Positions 8,446 to 17,591 of a stretch of 64,000 nt of DNA are shown here, one piece after another. The DNA comes from Streptomyces venezuelae ATCC 10712. GTDB taxonomy: Bacteria > Actinomycetota > Actinomycetes > Streptomycetales > Streptomycetaceae. A model generated the notes under the pieces. It made no database searches. It was not told the DNA's origin and was given only the letters and a program-made list of their open reading frames with translations. A program made the translations under genes and the position numbers. The stretch lies in NCBI RefSeq assembly GCF_008639165.1, contig NZ_CP029197.1, forward strand, positions 1,178,001 through 1,242,000, in the 5' to 3' direction. How positions within the stretch are numbered: position 1 is the first letter of the stretch; each line of letters opens with the position of its first letter.

Positions 8446-10827
8446 GTGTTGTCCCCCACCACGAAGAGAGCCTCGCTGCTCGCTTCCGGCGCGGCGGTCG
8501 CCGGACTTCTGCTCAGCTCGCTCTCCGGCGGCGTCTCGTACGCGGCCGACAACGAGTCCTGTCGCCCCGACGGGCTCTACAAGACCCCCGGCGTCGACGT
8601 CCCGTACTGCTCGGTCTACGACACCGAGGGCCGCGAGAAGATGGGCGCGGACCACCAGCGCCGGGTCATCGGCTACTTCACCGGCTGGCGCGACGGCAAG
8701 AACGGCCAGCCCGCGTACCTGGCCAAGGACATCCCGTGGGACAAGATCACCCACATCAACTACGCCTTCGGGCACATCGGCGGCGACAACAAGCTCTCCG
8801 TCGGCACGGACGGTCCCAACAACGCGGCCACCGGGATGACCTGGCCCGGTGTCGCCGGAGCCGAGATGGACCCCGCGTACGCCTACAAGGGCCACTTCAA
8901 CCTGCTCAACAAGTTCAAGAAGCAGCACCCGAACGTGAAGACGCTGATCTCGGTCGGCGGCTGGGCCGAGACCGGCGGCTACTTCGCGGACAACGGCGAC
9001 CGGGTCAACTCCGGCGGCTTCTACTCGATGGCCACCAACGCCGACGGTTCGGTCAACCAGGCCGGGATCGACACCTTCGCCGCCTCGGCCGTCGACTTCA
9101 TCCGGAAGTACGGGTTCAACGGCGTCGACATCGACTACGAGTACCCGACGACCATGAAGGACGCCGGCAACCCGCTCGACTGGCAGCTCGCCAACGCGCG
9201 CCGCGCCGGACTCGTGCAGGGCTACGCCGCCCTCATGAAGTCCCTGCGCGAGAAGCTGGACACGGCGGGCGCCACCGACGGCAAGCACTACCTGCTCACC
9301 GTCGCCGCCCCCTCCTCCGGCTACCTGCTGCGCGGCATGGAGACCTTCCAGATGCAGAAGTATCTGGACTACGTCAACATCATGTCCTACGACCTGCACG
9401 GCGCCTGGAACGAATACGTCGGGCCCAACGCCTCCCTCTTCGACGACGGCAAGGACGGCGAGCTCGCCGCCGCCAACGTCTACGGCTCGGCGCAGTACGG
9501 CAACATCGGCTACCTCAACACCGACTGGGCGTACCACTACTTCCGCGGCTCGATGCCGGCCGGCCGCATCAACATCGGCCTGCCCTACTACACCCGCGGT
9601 CACAAGAACGTGCAGGGCGGCACCGACGGTCTGTGGGGCAAGGCCACCGCGACCACCTGCCCGGCCGGCGCCGGCCTGACCAAGTGCGGTGACGGCGCCA
9701 CCGGCATCGACAACCTGTGGCACGACAAGGACACCAACGGCGTCGAGTCGCCCGCCGGCTCCAACCCGATGTGGCACGCCAAGAACCTCGAGAAGGGGAT
9801 CGTCGGCGACTACGTCACGCAGTACGGCTTCCCGGCGAACACCACCCTGACCGGCACCTACGCCCGCAAGTACGACTCGACCCTGGTCGCGCCGTGGCTG
9901 TGGAACGCGCAGAAGAAGGTCTTCCTCTCCACCGAGGACGAGCAGTCGGTGGCCGCCAAGGCCGACTACGTGGTCAACAAGGGCATCGGCGGCACGATGG
10001 TCTGGGAGATGGCCGGCGACTACGCCTGGAACGCCACCAAGGGCCAGTACGAGATGGGCTCCACGCTCACCTCGCTGATGTACGACAAGTTCAAGGCGGC
10101 CACCCCGTACGGCGCGAAGAAGTCGAACAAGGCGCTGCCGACCCAGGCCGTGAAGATCGACGCCCAGTTCACCGAGTTCAAGCTGGGCGACTCGAACTAC
10201 CCCATCACCCCGAAGATCAAGATCACCAACAACACCGCGACCGCCCTCCCCGGCGGCACGGAGTTCCAGTTCGACTACGGCACCTCGGCCCCGGCCAACG
10301 CCTCCGACCAGTCCGGCTTCGGCACCAAGGTCATCAGCAGCGACCACACGGGCAGCAACGTCGGCGGCCTGAAGGGCGACTTCCACCGGGTCTCCCTGAA
10401 GCTCCCGGCCTGGCAGTCGCTGGCCCCGGGCGCCACGGTCGACCTGGCGTTCAACTACTACCTGCCGGTGTCCACCCCCTCCAACTGGACGGTGAACATC
10501 AACGGCACGACGTACGCCCTCGCCGGCGACCTGGCGCGCGGCACGACGGTGGTGGAGCCGGGCACGACGACCCCGCCGACCACCCCGCCCACCACGCCTC
10601 CCACCACCCCGCCGACGACTCCCCCGACGACCCCGCCGACCACGCCCCCGACCACGCCGCCCACCGGCTGCGGCACGGTCCCGGCGTACGTGGCCGGCAC
10701 GGTCTACAACTCGGGCAACGAGGTCTCCCACAACGGCCGCAAGTACCGGGCCCAGTGGTGGACCCAGAACGAGACGCCCGGCACGACCGGCGAGTGGGGC
10801 GTCTGGAAGGACCTCGGTCCCTGCTGA
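8446..10827 (+). CDS. Secreted GH18 chitinase with C-terminal chitin-binding module
   Basis: A 793-residue extracellular enzyme that hydrolyses chitin. The start is GTG at 8446, 8 nt after AGGAGG. A signal peptide covers residues 1–33, with probable cleavage after SYA. The GH18 barrel (about 60–560) has [20 protein letters not shown] and the catalytic block [11 protein letters not shown], with Glu 232 as proton donor. Next comes a beta-rich C-terminal domain (about 570–700), a Thr/Pro linker (about 705–738) and a CBM5/12 module ending [10 protein letters not shown]. It looks like the ChiD-type chitinases of Streptomyces; I do not assign the symbol with certainty. DasR sites in the promoter predict induction by chitin breakdown products. 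Confidence 0.95.
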   Translation: MLSPTTKRASLLASGAAVAGLLLSSLSGGVSYAADNESCRPDGLYKTPGVDVPYCSVYDTEGREKMGADHQRRVIGYFTGWRDGKNGQPAYLAKDIPWDKITHINYAFGHIGGDNKLSVGTDGPNNAATGMTWPGVAGAEMDPAYAYKGHFNLLNKFKKQHPNVKTLISVGGWAETGGYFADNGDRVNSGGFYSMATNADGSVNQAGIDTFAASAVDFIRKYGFNGVDIDYEYPTTMKDAGNPLDWQLANARRAGLVQGYAALMKSLREKLDTAGATDGKHYLLTVAAPSSGYLLRGMETFQMQKYLDYVNIMSYDLHGAWNEYVGPNASLFDDGKDGELAAANVYGSAQYGNIGYLNTDWAYHYFRGSMPAGRINIGLPYYTRGHKNVQGGTDGLWGKATATTCPAGAGLTKCGDGATGIDNLWHDKDTNGVESPAGSNPMWHAKNLEKGIVGDYVTQYGFPANTTLTGTYARKYDSTLVAPWLWNAQKKVFLSTEDEQSVAAKADYVVNKGIGGTMVWEMAGDYAWNATKGQYEMGSTLTSLMYDKFKAATPYGAKKSNKALPTQAVKIDAQFTEFKLGDSNYPITPKIKITNNTATALPGGTEFQFDYGTSAPANASDQSGFGTKVISSDHTGSNVGGLKGDFHRVSLKLPAWQSLAPGATVDLAFNYYLPVSTPSNWTVNINGTTYALAGDLARGTTVVEPGTTTPPTTPPTTPPTTPPTTPPTTPPTTPPTTPPTGCGTVPAYVAGTVYNSGNEVSHNGRKYRAQWWTQNETPGTTGEWGVWKDLGPC

Positions 10828-10844
10828 CGCACCCCCGAGAAACC

Positions 10845-10881
10845 CCCGGCGGCGGACTTCACGGCCCTTGCCGCCGCCGGG
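10845..10881 (+). terminator. Terminator of the chitinase gene
   Basis: An 11-bp perfect GC-rich inverted repeat (CCCGGCGGCGG with its complement, 15-nt loop) begins 17 nt after the chitinase stop codon. Confidence 0.6.
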
Positions 10882-10908
10882 CTCCCGCCGCGCCGCGCCC
10901 CCCTGTCC

Positions 10909-10980
10909 GGGGCGCGGCGCGTCCGCGTGTGCGGACCGGGGCCGGGGCGCGGCGGGTCCGCGTGTGCGGACCGGGGCCGG
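10909..10980. repeat. Two tandem 35-bp repeats, each holding a 16-bp palindrome
   Basis: The unit GTCCGCGTGTGCGGACCGGG and the following GCCGG occurs at 10921–10945 and again, identical, at 10956–10980. Each copy is preceded by a near-identical GGCGCGGCG segment. Each holds the palindrome GTCCGC-GTGT-GCGGAC. The second copy ends 18 nt before the ATG of the next gene, so the repeats occupy its promoter or leader. They could be operators, a leader RNA structure or a recent slippage duplication. Confidence 0.7.
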
Positions 10981-10998
10981 GAGGGTCAGGCTGGGGAC

Positions 10999-11739
10999 AT
11001 GGGCACGATCCTGGTCACCGGCGGCACGGGAACCCTCGGTCGGCCCGTCTGCGAGCGGCTGCGGGCGGACGGCCACGAGGTGCGGGTGCTCAGCAGGCAC
11101 TCGCTCCCCTACGCCGTGGACCTGCGACAGGGCGGGTCGCTGCTGTACCGGGCGCTCGACGGGGTGGACGCGGTCGTGCACTGCAGCAACATCCGGCGCG
11201 GCGACCGGGACGCCGCCCGCGTCCTGATCGACGCCACGCGCCGGACCGCCGTACCCCACCTGTTGTACGTCTCGATCGTCGGCGTCGACCGGGTGCCGCT
11301 CGACTACTTCCGTACCAAGTACGCGGTGGAGCGCATGATCCAGGCCTCGGGCATCGGCTGGACGCTGCTGCGCACCACCCAGTTCCACGACCTGCTCCTC
11401 CAGCTGTTCCAGGGCCTCGCCAAGCCGCCCGTGATGCCGCTGCCCAAGGACCTGCGGGCCCAGCCGCTGGAGGTGACGGAGGCGGCCGCGCGCCTCGCCG
11501 AACTGGCCGCGGGGCCGCCGGTGGGCCGGGTCGAGGACATGGGCGGCCCCGAGATCCGCACCCTTCCCGATCTCGCCGGCTCCTATCTGCGGGCGGCCGG
11601 ACGCCGGCGCCGCCTGGTGGAGGTCCCCTTGCCGGGCGGGACCTACCGGGGCCTGCGGCGCGGCGAGCACCTGGCGCCGGAGCGGACGGTGGGCCGCGTG
11701 ACCTTCGACGAGTTCCTGACGCGACGCTTCAGCCGCTGA
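10999..11739 (+). CDS. NAD(P)-binding atypical short-chain dehydrogenase-like protein
   Basis: A 246-residue Rossmann-fold protein of the NmrA/atypical-SDR type. The nucleotide-binding loop is MGTILVTGGTGTLGRPV, followed by AVVHCSNIRRGDRDAARVLIDA and YVSIVGVDRVPLDYFRTKYAVE. The Y-x-x-x-K catalytic pair of classical SDRs is not in its usual place, so it may act as a redox-sensing or nucleotide-binding protein rather than a reductase. I chose the ATG at 10999; a longer reading would translate the tandem repeat upstream. It stands alone between chitinase and the convergent DUF2182 gene. Confidence 0.85.
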   Translation: MGTILVTGGTGTLGRPVCERLRADGHEVRVLSRHSLPYAVDLRQGGSLLYRALDGVDAVVHCSNIRRGDRDAARVLIDATRRTAVPHLLYVSIVGVDRVPLDYFRTKYAVERMIQASGIGWTLLRTTQFHDLLLQLFQGLAKPPVMPLPKDLRAQPLEVTEAAARLAELAAGPPVGRVEDMGGPEIRTLPDLAGSYLRAAGRRRRLVEVPLPGGTYRGLRRGEHLAPERTVGRVTFDEFLTRRFSR

Positions 11740-11772
11740 CCGGGCCGTCGGCTCCGCCCGGCCACCGGCGCG

Positions 11773-12636
11773 TCAGCCGCTGACCGGCCCCCACCGGTCG
11801 TGGCCCGTGCCCGGCGCCATGTCGGTCTCCGTCATCGGGCCCGCCGGTTCCTCAAGGCCCGGCAGCGGCCAGCCCTGGAACAGGGACAGGACGGCGAGCA
11901 CCAGGAACGCGACGCCGACGACCAGCGAGAGGGCCGGGCCGAACCGCCACAGCTTCTCCACGAAGATCACCGCCGCGAGCGCCGCCATCGCCAGGACGTT
12001 CATGACGCCGAGCGGTACGAGGACGATCATCAGCCCCCAGCAGCAGCCCAGGCAGTACAGACCGTGGTGCAGCCCGACCCTCAGGTCCCGGGCCCAGGGC
12101 CGGAAGCCGGCGTACCGCACGAGCGTGCCCATGGGGCTGCGGCAGTGCCGCAGGCAGACCGTCTTCAGCGGGCCGAGCTGGTGCAGCCCCGCGAGCAGGA
12201 ACGCCGAGGCGCCGATCCAGCGCCCGGCGTCGGGGTGGTCCGCCACCAGGTCGCCGGTGAGGGCCAGGAGTCCGTACGCGAGCAGTCCGAAGGCCGTCCA
12301 GACCAGCAGGTAGCCGGCCACGAACTGGGTCAGCCGGGACGCGCGGGCGAGGCCGGTCGACCGGCGGCCGATGGCCCGGGCCCAGGTGACGGCGACCGGC
12401 GCCACGGACGGGAACATCATGGCGATCATCATGATCAGCCACAGCAGCAGGAACAGCGGGACGCCCATGCCCATGGTGCCGGGCTCGATCCCCATGTCGT
12501 GCGCCTGCGCGACCACCAGCACCCAGGCGAGCACCGCGAGGGCTGCCATCAGGGACCAGGCGAGTGCGAGTTCCCTCGGCGACAGCAGATTCGCCGGTCT
12601 CAGGGGCGGAGCGAGGGCCTTCCGGTCGAACCGCAC
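11773..12636 (-). CDS. DUF2182 integral membrane protein
   Basis: A 287-residue protein with about seven transmembrane helices. Typical family features are the Met-rich helix LLLWLIMMIAMMFPSVAP, the loop GPLKTVCLRHCRSPMG and GLYCLGCCWGLMIVLVPLG, giving several Cys and Met residues that could bind a soft metal. DUF2182 proteins are annotated as predicted metal-binding membrane proteins; the substrate is unknown. It is divergent from a DUF1326 gene 118 nt away. The two families recur together, which implies a common function and shared control from the intergenic region. Confidence 0.85.
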   Translation of the reverse strand: MRFDRKALAPPLRPANLLSPRELALAWSLMAALAVLAWVLVVAQAHDMGIEPGTMGMGVPLFLLLWLIMMIAMMFPSVAPVAVTWARAIGRRSTGLARASRLTQFVAGYLLVWTAFGLLAYGLLALTGDLVADHPDAGRWIGASAFLLAGLHQLGPLKTVCLRHCRSPMGTLVRYAGFRPWARDLRVGLHHGLYCLGCCWGLMIVLVPLGVMNVLAMAALAAVIFVEKLWRFGPALSLVVGVAFLVLAVLSLFQGWPLPGLEEPAGPMTETDMAPGTGHDRWGPVSG

Positions 12637-12754
12637 CCTTCCAGCTCAGCACAGCGGCCGACGGGGCGCGCGACGGACGGCCGGACGCCCGATGGCACCG
12701 CCCGGGAAGGAGGCGGAGAATCGAAGGGGAGGGTTGTGCGAGGAGGCGGGCGTG

Positions 12755-13408
12755 ATGTCCGGGACGACGGCGACGGTTCCGAAGTGGCACGTCACGGGAG
12801 ACTGGTTCGACACCTGCCGGTGCGATGTGCCCTGCCCCTGCACGTTCGCGCAGCGGCCCACGTACGGCGAGTGCGACGGCGTGCTGGCCTGGCACATCCG
12901 TGACGGCCGTTATGGGGACGTGTCACTGGACGGTCTGAACGTGCTGATGCTCGCGTCCTTCGTCGGCAACGTGTGGGCCGGTAAGCACTCCGAACCGTAC
13001 GCCGCGGTCTTCCTCGACGAGCGCGCGGACAGCAGCCAGCGCGAGGCGCTGCAGATGATCTTCGGCGGGCAGGCGGGAAGCTGGCCGGCCCAGTTCGGCG
13101 CGATGTTCGGCGCGGAGATGCGCGGCATGGAGTACGCCCCGGTCGAGGTCGAGGTCGCGGACGACCTGTCGAGCTGGCGGGCGGTCGTGCCCGGCCGGGT
13201 CGAGGCGAGCGGGGACGCCCTGGACGGTCCGACGACGCCGGAGGGCACGCGGGTGCAGTCGGTGAACATGCCGGGTTCGGAGACCGGGCCCGGCCAGGTC
13301 GTGACCTGGGGCCGCGCCCGGCGGAACCACGCCGACGCCTTCGGCTTCGAGTGGAGCAGGGACGGCCAGTCGAGCAAGCACATCCCGTTCGACTGGACGG
13401 GCCCGTGA
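12755..13408 (+). CDS. DUF1326 domain protein
   Basis: A 217-residue soluble protein. Its N-terminus has the Cys cluster FDTCRCDVPCPCTF (four cysteines in nine residues), the signature of DUF1326 and a plausible metal site. The rest is a beta-rich domain ending in SSKHIPFDWTGP. I chose the ATG at 12755 with AGGAGG 8 nt upstream; a GTG one codon earlier is equally possible. Divergent to the Cys/Met-rich DUF2182 membrane protein, so the pair may form a metal-handling unit. No enzymatic activity is established for the family. Confidence 0.85.
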   Translation: MSGTTATVPKWHVTGDWFDTCRCDVPCPCTFAQRPTYGECDGVLAWHIRDGRYGDVSLDGLNVLMLASFVGNVWAGKHSEPYAAVFLDERADSSQREALQMIFGGQAGSWPAQFGAMFGAEMRGMEYAPVEVEVADDLSSWRAVVPGRVEASGDALDGPTTPEGTRVQSVNMPGSETGPGQVVTWGRARRNHADAFGFEWSRDGQSSKHIPFDWTGP

Positions 13409-13463
13409 CACCCGACGCGCCGGCCGACCCGATCCGAACGACGGGCCCGGCACGCCGCTCCTT

Positions 13464-14654
13464 CTAGACCCCCGTCGCCGGTGGGCCGAAGAGGGCGTCC
13501 TGGGCCGCGTCGCGGGCGAGCAGGAGGGCGCCGCGCAGGACCGCCGCGTCGCCCAGGGTGCTCGGTCTGACCTCCGTACGGAGCGGGGAGAGGGACGCGA
13601 GGACCGCGTCCACCCGGGCGGCCAGCGCGGCGCCGCCGTGGTGGCCGGTCTCCCCACCGAGGACCACGCAGCCGGGGTCGAGGACGGAGACGACCGCCGC
13701 CGCGCCGACGGCGAGGCGCGCGGCCAGCGCGTCGAGGAAGGCGGCGTGGTCCGCGTCGGGACCGGCTGCCTGGTCCGCGTCGAGGACCGCTCCGTGGCCC
13801 GTGGGGAGCGCCTCGGCCGGGTCGAGGCCGTGGGCGGCGGCCAGGGTGCCGACGGCGGAGGCGCAGGCCAGTTCGTGGAATCCGCCGTCGCAGCCGGTGG
13901 CCGAAGGGAGCCCCGAGGTGCCCGGCACCGGCAGGAAGCCGATCTCGCCGGCGCCGCCGGAGGCTCCCCGGCGGAGTCTGCCGTCGAGGACGACCGCGGC
14001 GCCGACGCCCTGGCCGAGCCAGAGGAGGACGAAGTCCTCGCGGTCCCGGGCCGCGCCTTCGCGGAGTTCGGCGAAGGCGGCGAGGTTGGTCTCGTTCTCG
14101 ACGAGGACCTGGGCGGGCAGCCGCTCCTGGAGGACGCCGACGAGCCTGCGGTGCCAGGCGGGCAGGCCGGTGGAGTCGCGCAGCTCGCCGCTGGCCGGGT
14201 CGATGAGGCCGGGAGCGCCGACGGCCACGGTGTGCAGCCGGTCGGCGCCCGCCTCCTTCACGGTCCGTTCCAGGAGGGCGACGGCCTTCTCGACGGCGGG
14301 ACCGGTGCCGTGGTCGTCGCCGACGGGTACGGAGGCCTCCGCGAGCGTGGTGCCGAGCAGGTCGGCGACGGTGACGGAGACGGAGCTGGTGCGGACGTCG
14401 AGCGCGGCGAGGTGGGCGCGGTCGGCGACGATCCCGTACAGCTTGGCGTTGGGGCCCCGGCGTACGGCTCCGGACTCCCCCACGACGTGGACGAGTCCGG
14501 AGCCCTGGAGCCGCTCGACGAGGTCGGCGACGGTGGGCCGGGAGAGTCCGGTGAGGTTCTTGAGCTGAGTGGCCGTCAACGGGCCTTCGTCCTGGAGCAG
14601 TCGCAGGGCGACCCGGTCGTTGATGGCTCGTGCGGTGCTCGGGGATGCGGCCAT
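13464..14654 (-). CDS. ROK-family transcriptional regulator
   Basis: A 396-residue repressor-type ROK protein. A winged HTH occupies about residues 8–70 (LTATQLKNLTGLSRPTVADL, then VERLQGSGLV), followed by an actin-like sugar-kinase fold (VAVGAPGLIDPASGEL, then VENETNLAAFAELREGA and GQGVGAAVVLDGRL). The ROK zinc motif is degenerate: the usual C-x-C-G-x-x-G-C is replaced by ATGCDGGFHELAC. It is divergent to an MFS transporter, with a 21-bp palindrome between them. It probably controls that transporter, and the effector is likely a sugar or a related metabolite. Confidence 0.92.
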   Translation of the reverse strand: MAASPSTARAINDRVALRLLQDEGPLTATQLKNLTGLSRPTVADLVERLQGSGLVHVVGESGAVRRGPNAKLYGIVADRAHLAALDVRTSSVSVTVADLLGTTLAEASVPVGDDHGTGPAVEKAVALLERTVKEAGADRLHTVAVGAPGLIDPASGELRDSTGLPAWHRRLVGVLQERLPAQVLVENETNLAAFAELREGAARDREDFVLLWLGQGVGAAVVLDGRLRRGASGGAGEIGFLPVPGTSGLPSATGCDGGFHELACASAVGTLAAAHGLDPAEALPTGHGAVLDADQAAGPDADHAAFLDALAARLAVGAAAVVSVLDPGCVVLGGETGHHGGAALAARVDAVLASLSPLRTEVRPSTLGDAAVLRGALLLARDAAQDALFGPPATGV

Positions 14655-14707
14655 GCGGCGATCCTCTCAGACGGGCTCCGGTGGGGGTCGCCGTTCTGCG
14701 GTCTATT

Positions 14708-14728
14708 TATCAGGCAGGGTTCCTGATA
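14708..14728. promoter_or_regulatory. Palindromic operator between ROK regulator and MFS transporter
   Basis: A perfect 7-bp inverted repeat, TATCAGG-7 nt-CCTGATA, lies in the only AT-rich part of the 129-nt divergent intergenic region, 53 nt upstream of the regulator start and 55 nt upstream of the transporter start. Its central position and symmetry fit a dimeric ROK repressor operator. The sequence also holds a possible -10 for either direction. Assignment to this ROK protein is inference. Confidence 0.7.
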
Positions 14729-14783
14729 GTTTACCGCCCACGCCACCCGGCAGCGCCACACCACCACACCCAGGGAGGGCCCC

Positions 14784-16007
14784 ATGGCGGCGGAGACCGT
14801 CACCAGCACCGAACGTCTGCGGCGGGCGCGCTTCGCCGTCGCCGCCGTGTTCTGCGTCCACGGCTCCGTGACCGGCAGTTTCGCGACCCGCATCCCCTGG
14901 ATCCAGGAGCACGCGGGCGTGAGCGCCGGACAGCTCGGGCTCGCGCTCGCCTTCCCCGCCCTCGGCGCCTCGCTCGCGATGCCGCTCGCCGGGGCCGTCT
15001 CGCACCGCTTCGGCGCCCGGACCGCGCTGCGCGGTCTGCTCACGCTGTGGACGCTCGCCCTGACGCTGCCCTCGCTCGCCCCCAACGTCTGGGGGCTGTG
15101 CGCCGCGCTCTTCGTGTACGGCGCGACGGCCGGCATGTCCGACGTGGCGATGAACGCGCTGGGGGTCGAGACCGAGAACCGGCTCGGCAAGTCCATCATG
15201 TCGAGCCTGCACGGCATGTGGAGCGCGGGCGCCCTGATCGGCTCGGCGGCCGGCACGGTCGCCGCCCACCTCGGCGGCGACGCCCGCCTGCACCACCTGA
15301 TCGCGGCCCTGGTCCTGACCGCCCTCGGCCTGCTCTTCTGCCAGGGCGTGCTCGACATGCGCAGCACCCCGGACGAGGAGGCGCCCCCGCGCTTCTCGCT
15401 GCCGCCGAAGTCCGCGCTGGTCATCGGCGCGGTCGGCTTCTGCGCGGTGTTCGCGGAGGGCGCCAGCCTGGACTGGTCGGCCGTCTACCTCCGGGACGAG
15501 CTGGGCACCTCCGCCGGGCTCGCGGCCGCCTCCACGACCGCCTTCGCACTGACGATGACCGTGGCACGGCTGGCCGGTGACCGGGTCGTGGACCGCTTCG
15601 GAGCGGTCCGTACGGTACGGGTCGGGGGCGCCGTCGCCACCCTCGGCGGGGTCCTGGTCGTCCTCGCCCCGCACGCCGCCCTCGCCATGGCCGGATTCGG
15701 CCTCATCGGGCTCGGGGTCGCGGTCGTCGTCCCGCTGGCCTTCGCCGCGGCCGGGCGCAGCGGCCCGAACCCCAGCCAGGCCATCGCGGGCGTCGCCACC
15801 ATCACGTACACCTCGGGGCTCATCGCGCCCTCGGCGATCGGCGGCATCGCGGACGCGACCTCGCTGGTCTTCTCGTTCGGCCTGGTCACCCTGCTCGCCC
15901 TGGGTCTCGTCCTCGGCGCGGGGGTGCTCAGGTCCGGCGGCGCCGGCGGGGGCGAGACCGCGGGGGCGAAGGCGGCTCCGGAGAAGGCCCCGGGCCCGGT
16001 GGGGTGA
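14784..16007 (+). CDS. MFS transporter
   Basis: A 407-residue protein with 12 predicted helices in two halves of six. The second helix is preceded by SVTGSFATRIPWIQEHAGVS, and the loop between helices 2 and 3 has GAVSHRFGARTALR, the MFS motif A position. The middle loop is short (SLPPKS). This subgroup resembles the YbjJ/FucP-like MFS proteins found beside ROK regulators, so a sugar or drug-like substrate is possible but not shown. Divergently transcribed from the ROK gene across a palindrome. Confidence 0.9.
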   Translation: MAAETVTSTERLRRARFAVAAVFCVHGSVTGSFATRIPWIQEHAGVSAGQLGLALAFPALGASLAMPLAGAVSHRFGARTALRGLLTLWTLALTLPSLAPNVWGLCAALFVYGATAGMSDVAMNALGVETENRLGKSIMSSLHGMWSAGALIGSAAGTVAAHLGGDARLHHLIAALVLTALGLLFCQGVLDMRSTPDEEAPPRFSLPPKSALVIGAVGFCAVFAEGASLDWSAVYLRDELGTSAGLAAASTTAFALTMTVARLAGDRVVDRFGAVRTVRVGGAVATLGGVLVVLAPHAALAMAGFGLIGLGVAVVVPLAFAAAGRSGPNPSQAIAGVATITYTSGLIAPSAIGGIADATSLVFSFGLVTLLALGLVLGAGVLRSGGAGGGETAGAKAAPEKAPGPVG

Positions 16008-16117
16008 CGCGGCCCGGGCCCCGGACGCGCGTCCGGGGCCCCCGGCGGCGCATACCATGTGGCTGATCTTTTGCGGTCATGACACGGCCGCCGGAACCGG
16101 AGAACGGGAGCGACCTC

Positions 16118-17518
16118 ATGAACCTCGGCGTGCGCTGGACCTTGCACGGCGACGGGAAGACACCCGCTCCCGGAGCCGTCGTCCGCCCGGACGAACGGCT
16201 CTCCTGGCCCCGTACGGTCGGCCTCGGCGCCCAGCACGTGGTCGCGATGTTCGGGGCGTCGTTCGTGGCGCCGGTCCTCATGGGTCTCGACCCCAACCTC
16301 GCGATCATGATGTCCGGTTTCGCGACCGCGATCTTCCTCCTCGCGACCCGCGGCACCGTCCCCTCCTACCTGGGCTGCTCGCTCTCCTTCGTCGGTGTCG
16401 CCGCCGCCATCCGGGCCTCCGGCGGCAGCAGCGCCACGGTGACCGGCGCGGTCCTCGTCGTCGGCGCGGTGCTCTTCCTCGCCGGTCTCGCGGTCCGGAA
16501 GTTCGGCGCCCGGATCATCCACGCGGCGATGCCGCCGATCGTGACCGGCGCCGTCGTCATGCTGATCGGCTTCAACCTGGCTCCGGTGACGGCGGCGACG
16601 TACTGGCCGCAGGACCAGTGGACGGCGCTCCTCGTGATGCTGTTCACCGGCCTCGCGGTCGTCTGTCTGCGCGGCTTCTGGTCCCGGATCGCGATCTTCC
16701 TCGGGCTGATCTTCGGCTACGGCATCTCGTGGATCTTCGACCTGGCCTTCGGGAAGATCAACTCGATGTCGGCGAGCGGTCAGATCACCGACCACTGGCG
16801 GCTCGACCTCTCCGGCGTCTCCAAGGCCGACTGGATCGGCCTGCCCTCGTTCCACGGGCCGAGCTTCGAGTGGTCCGCGATCCTCGTCGCGCTGCCCGTC
16901 GTCATCGCCCTGATCGCCGAGAACGCCGGACACGTCAAGGCCGTCGGCGAGATGACCGGCAAGCCGCTCGACGACCAGCTCGGCACCGCGATCGCCGCCG
17001 ACGGCGCCGCCTCGATGCTCTCCACGGCCGTGGGCGGCCCGCCGAACACCACGTACTCCGAGAACATCGGCGTCATGGCGGCCACCCGGGTCTACTCGAC
17101 GGCCGCCTACTGGGCCGCCGCCGGCTTCGCCCTGCTCTTCGGGCTCTGCCCGAAGTTCGGCGCGGTCGTCGCCGCGATCCCCGGCGGCGTCCTCGGCGGC
17201 ATCACCGTGATCCTGTACGGCATGATCGGCCTGCTCGGTGCCCAGATCTGGATCAACGCCAAGGTCGACCTGCGCAACCCGCTCAACCTGGTCCCGGCCG
17301 CCGCCGGCATCATCATCGGCGTCGGAGGCGTGAAGCTGACCTTCACCGACACCTTCGAGCTCGGCGGCATCGCGCTCGGCACGATCGTCGTCATCACCGG
17401 CTACCACGTGCTGCGGGCCTTCGCCCCGGCCCACCTGAAGAGCCAGGAGCCGCTCCTGGACTCCGGCACCAGCTCGTACGAGAGCACGTCCGGCGAGGAA
17501 CCGCTGTCGAAGAACTGA
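16118..17518 (+). CDS. NCS2 (uracil/xanthine) family nucleobase permease
   Basis: A 466-residue membrane protein with about 14 helices. Family hallmarks are GLGAQHVVAMFGASFVAPVL near the N-terminus (the Q-H motif), AENAGHVKAVGEMTG (the substrate-binding Glu region) and AVGGPPNTTYSENIGVMAAT. This is closest to the UraA/uracil permease type with proton symport. I chose the ATG at 16118 because GGGAG precedes it by 7 nt; an ATG 39 nt upstream has no ribosome site. It stands alone with its own terminator; the pyrimidine operon lies far away in this window. Confidence 0.92.
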   Translation: MNLGVRWTLHGDGKTPAPGAVVRPDERLSWPRTVGLGAQHVVAMFGASFVAPVLMGLDPNLAIMMSGFATAIFLLATRGTVPSYLGCSLSFVGVAAAIRASGGSSATVTGAVLVVGAVLFLAGLAVRKFGARIIHAAMPPIVTGAVVMLIGFNLAPVTAATYWPQDQWTALLVMLFTGLAVVCLRGFWSRIAIFLGLIFGYGISWIFDLAFGKINSMSASGQITDHWRLDLSGVSKADWIGLPSFHGPSFEWSAILVALPVVIALIAENAGHVKAVGEMTGKPLDDQLGTAIAADGAASMLSTAVGGPPNTTYSENIGVMAATRVYSTAAYWAAAGFALLFGLCPKFGAVVAAIPGGVLGGITVILYGMIGLLGAQIWINAKVDLRNPLNLVPAAAGIIIGVGGVKLTFTDTFELGGIALGTIVVITGYHVLRAFAPAHLKSQEPLLDSGTSSYESTSGEEPLSKN

Positions 17519-17540
17519 GGGATTCGCCCGTTCTGGGTAA

Positions 17541-17573
17541 GCCGGGCCCGAGAAGTTCCCTCCCGGGCCCGGC
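17541..17573 (+). terminator. Terminator of the nucleobase permease gene
   Basis: A 10-bp perfect repeat, GCCGGGCCCG with CGGGCCCGGC and a 13-nt loop, lies 23 nt after the permease stop and directly before the next gene. Confidence 0.6.
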
Positions 17574-17591
17574 GGCTGGGAGCCTGCCCGC

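Noticed and set aside
9115..9150. Asn instead of Asp at the first position of the GH18 DxxDxDxE motif
   Set aside because: Asn is permitted at this position in the GH18 signature; the essential Asp and Glu residues are present, so activity need not be lost.
10558..10662. Repetitive stretch in the chitinase that might look like a repeat array
   Set aside because: It encodes the Thr/Pro linker (PTTPP units) between domains; not a CRISPR or mobile repeat.
8422..11670. Long minus-strand open frame opposite the chitinase
   Set aside because: Antisense shadow of the chitinase and NAD(P)-binding genes; low-complexity V/G/A composition.
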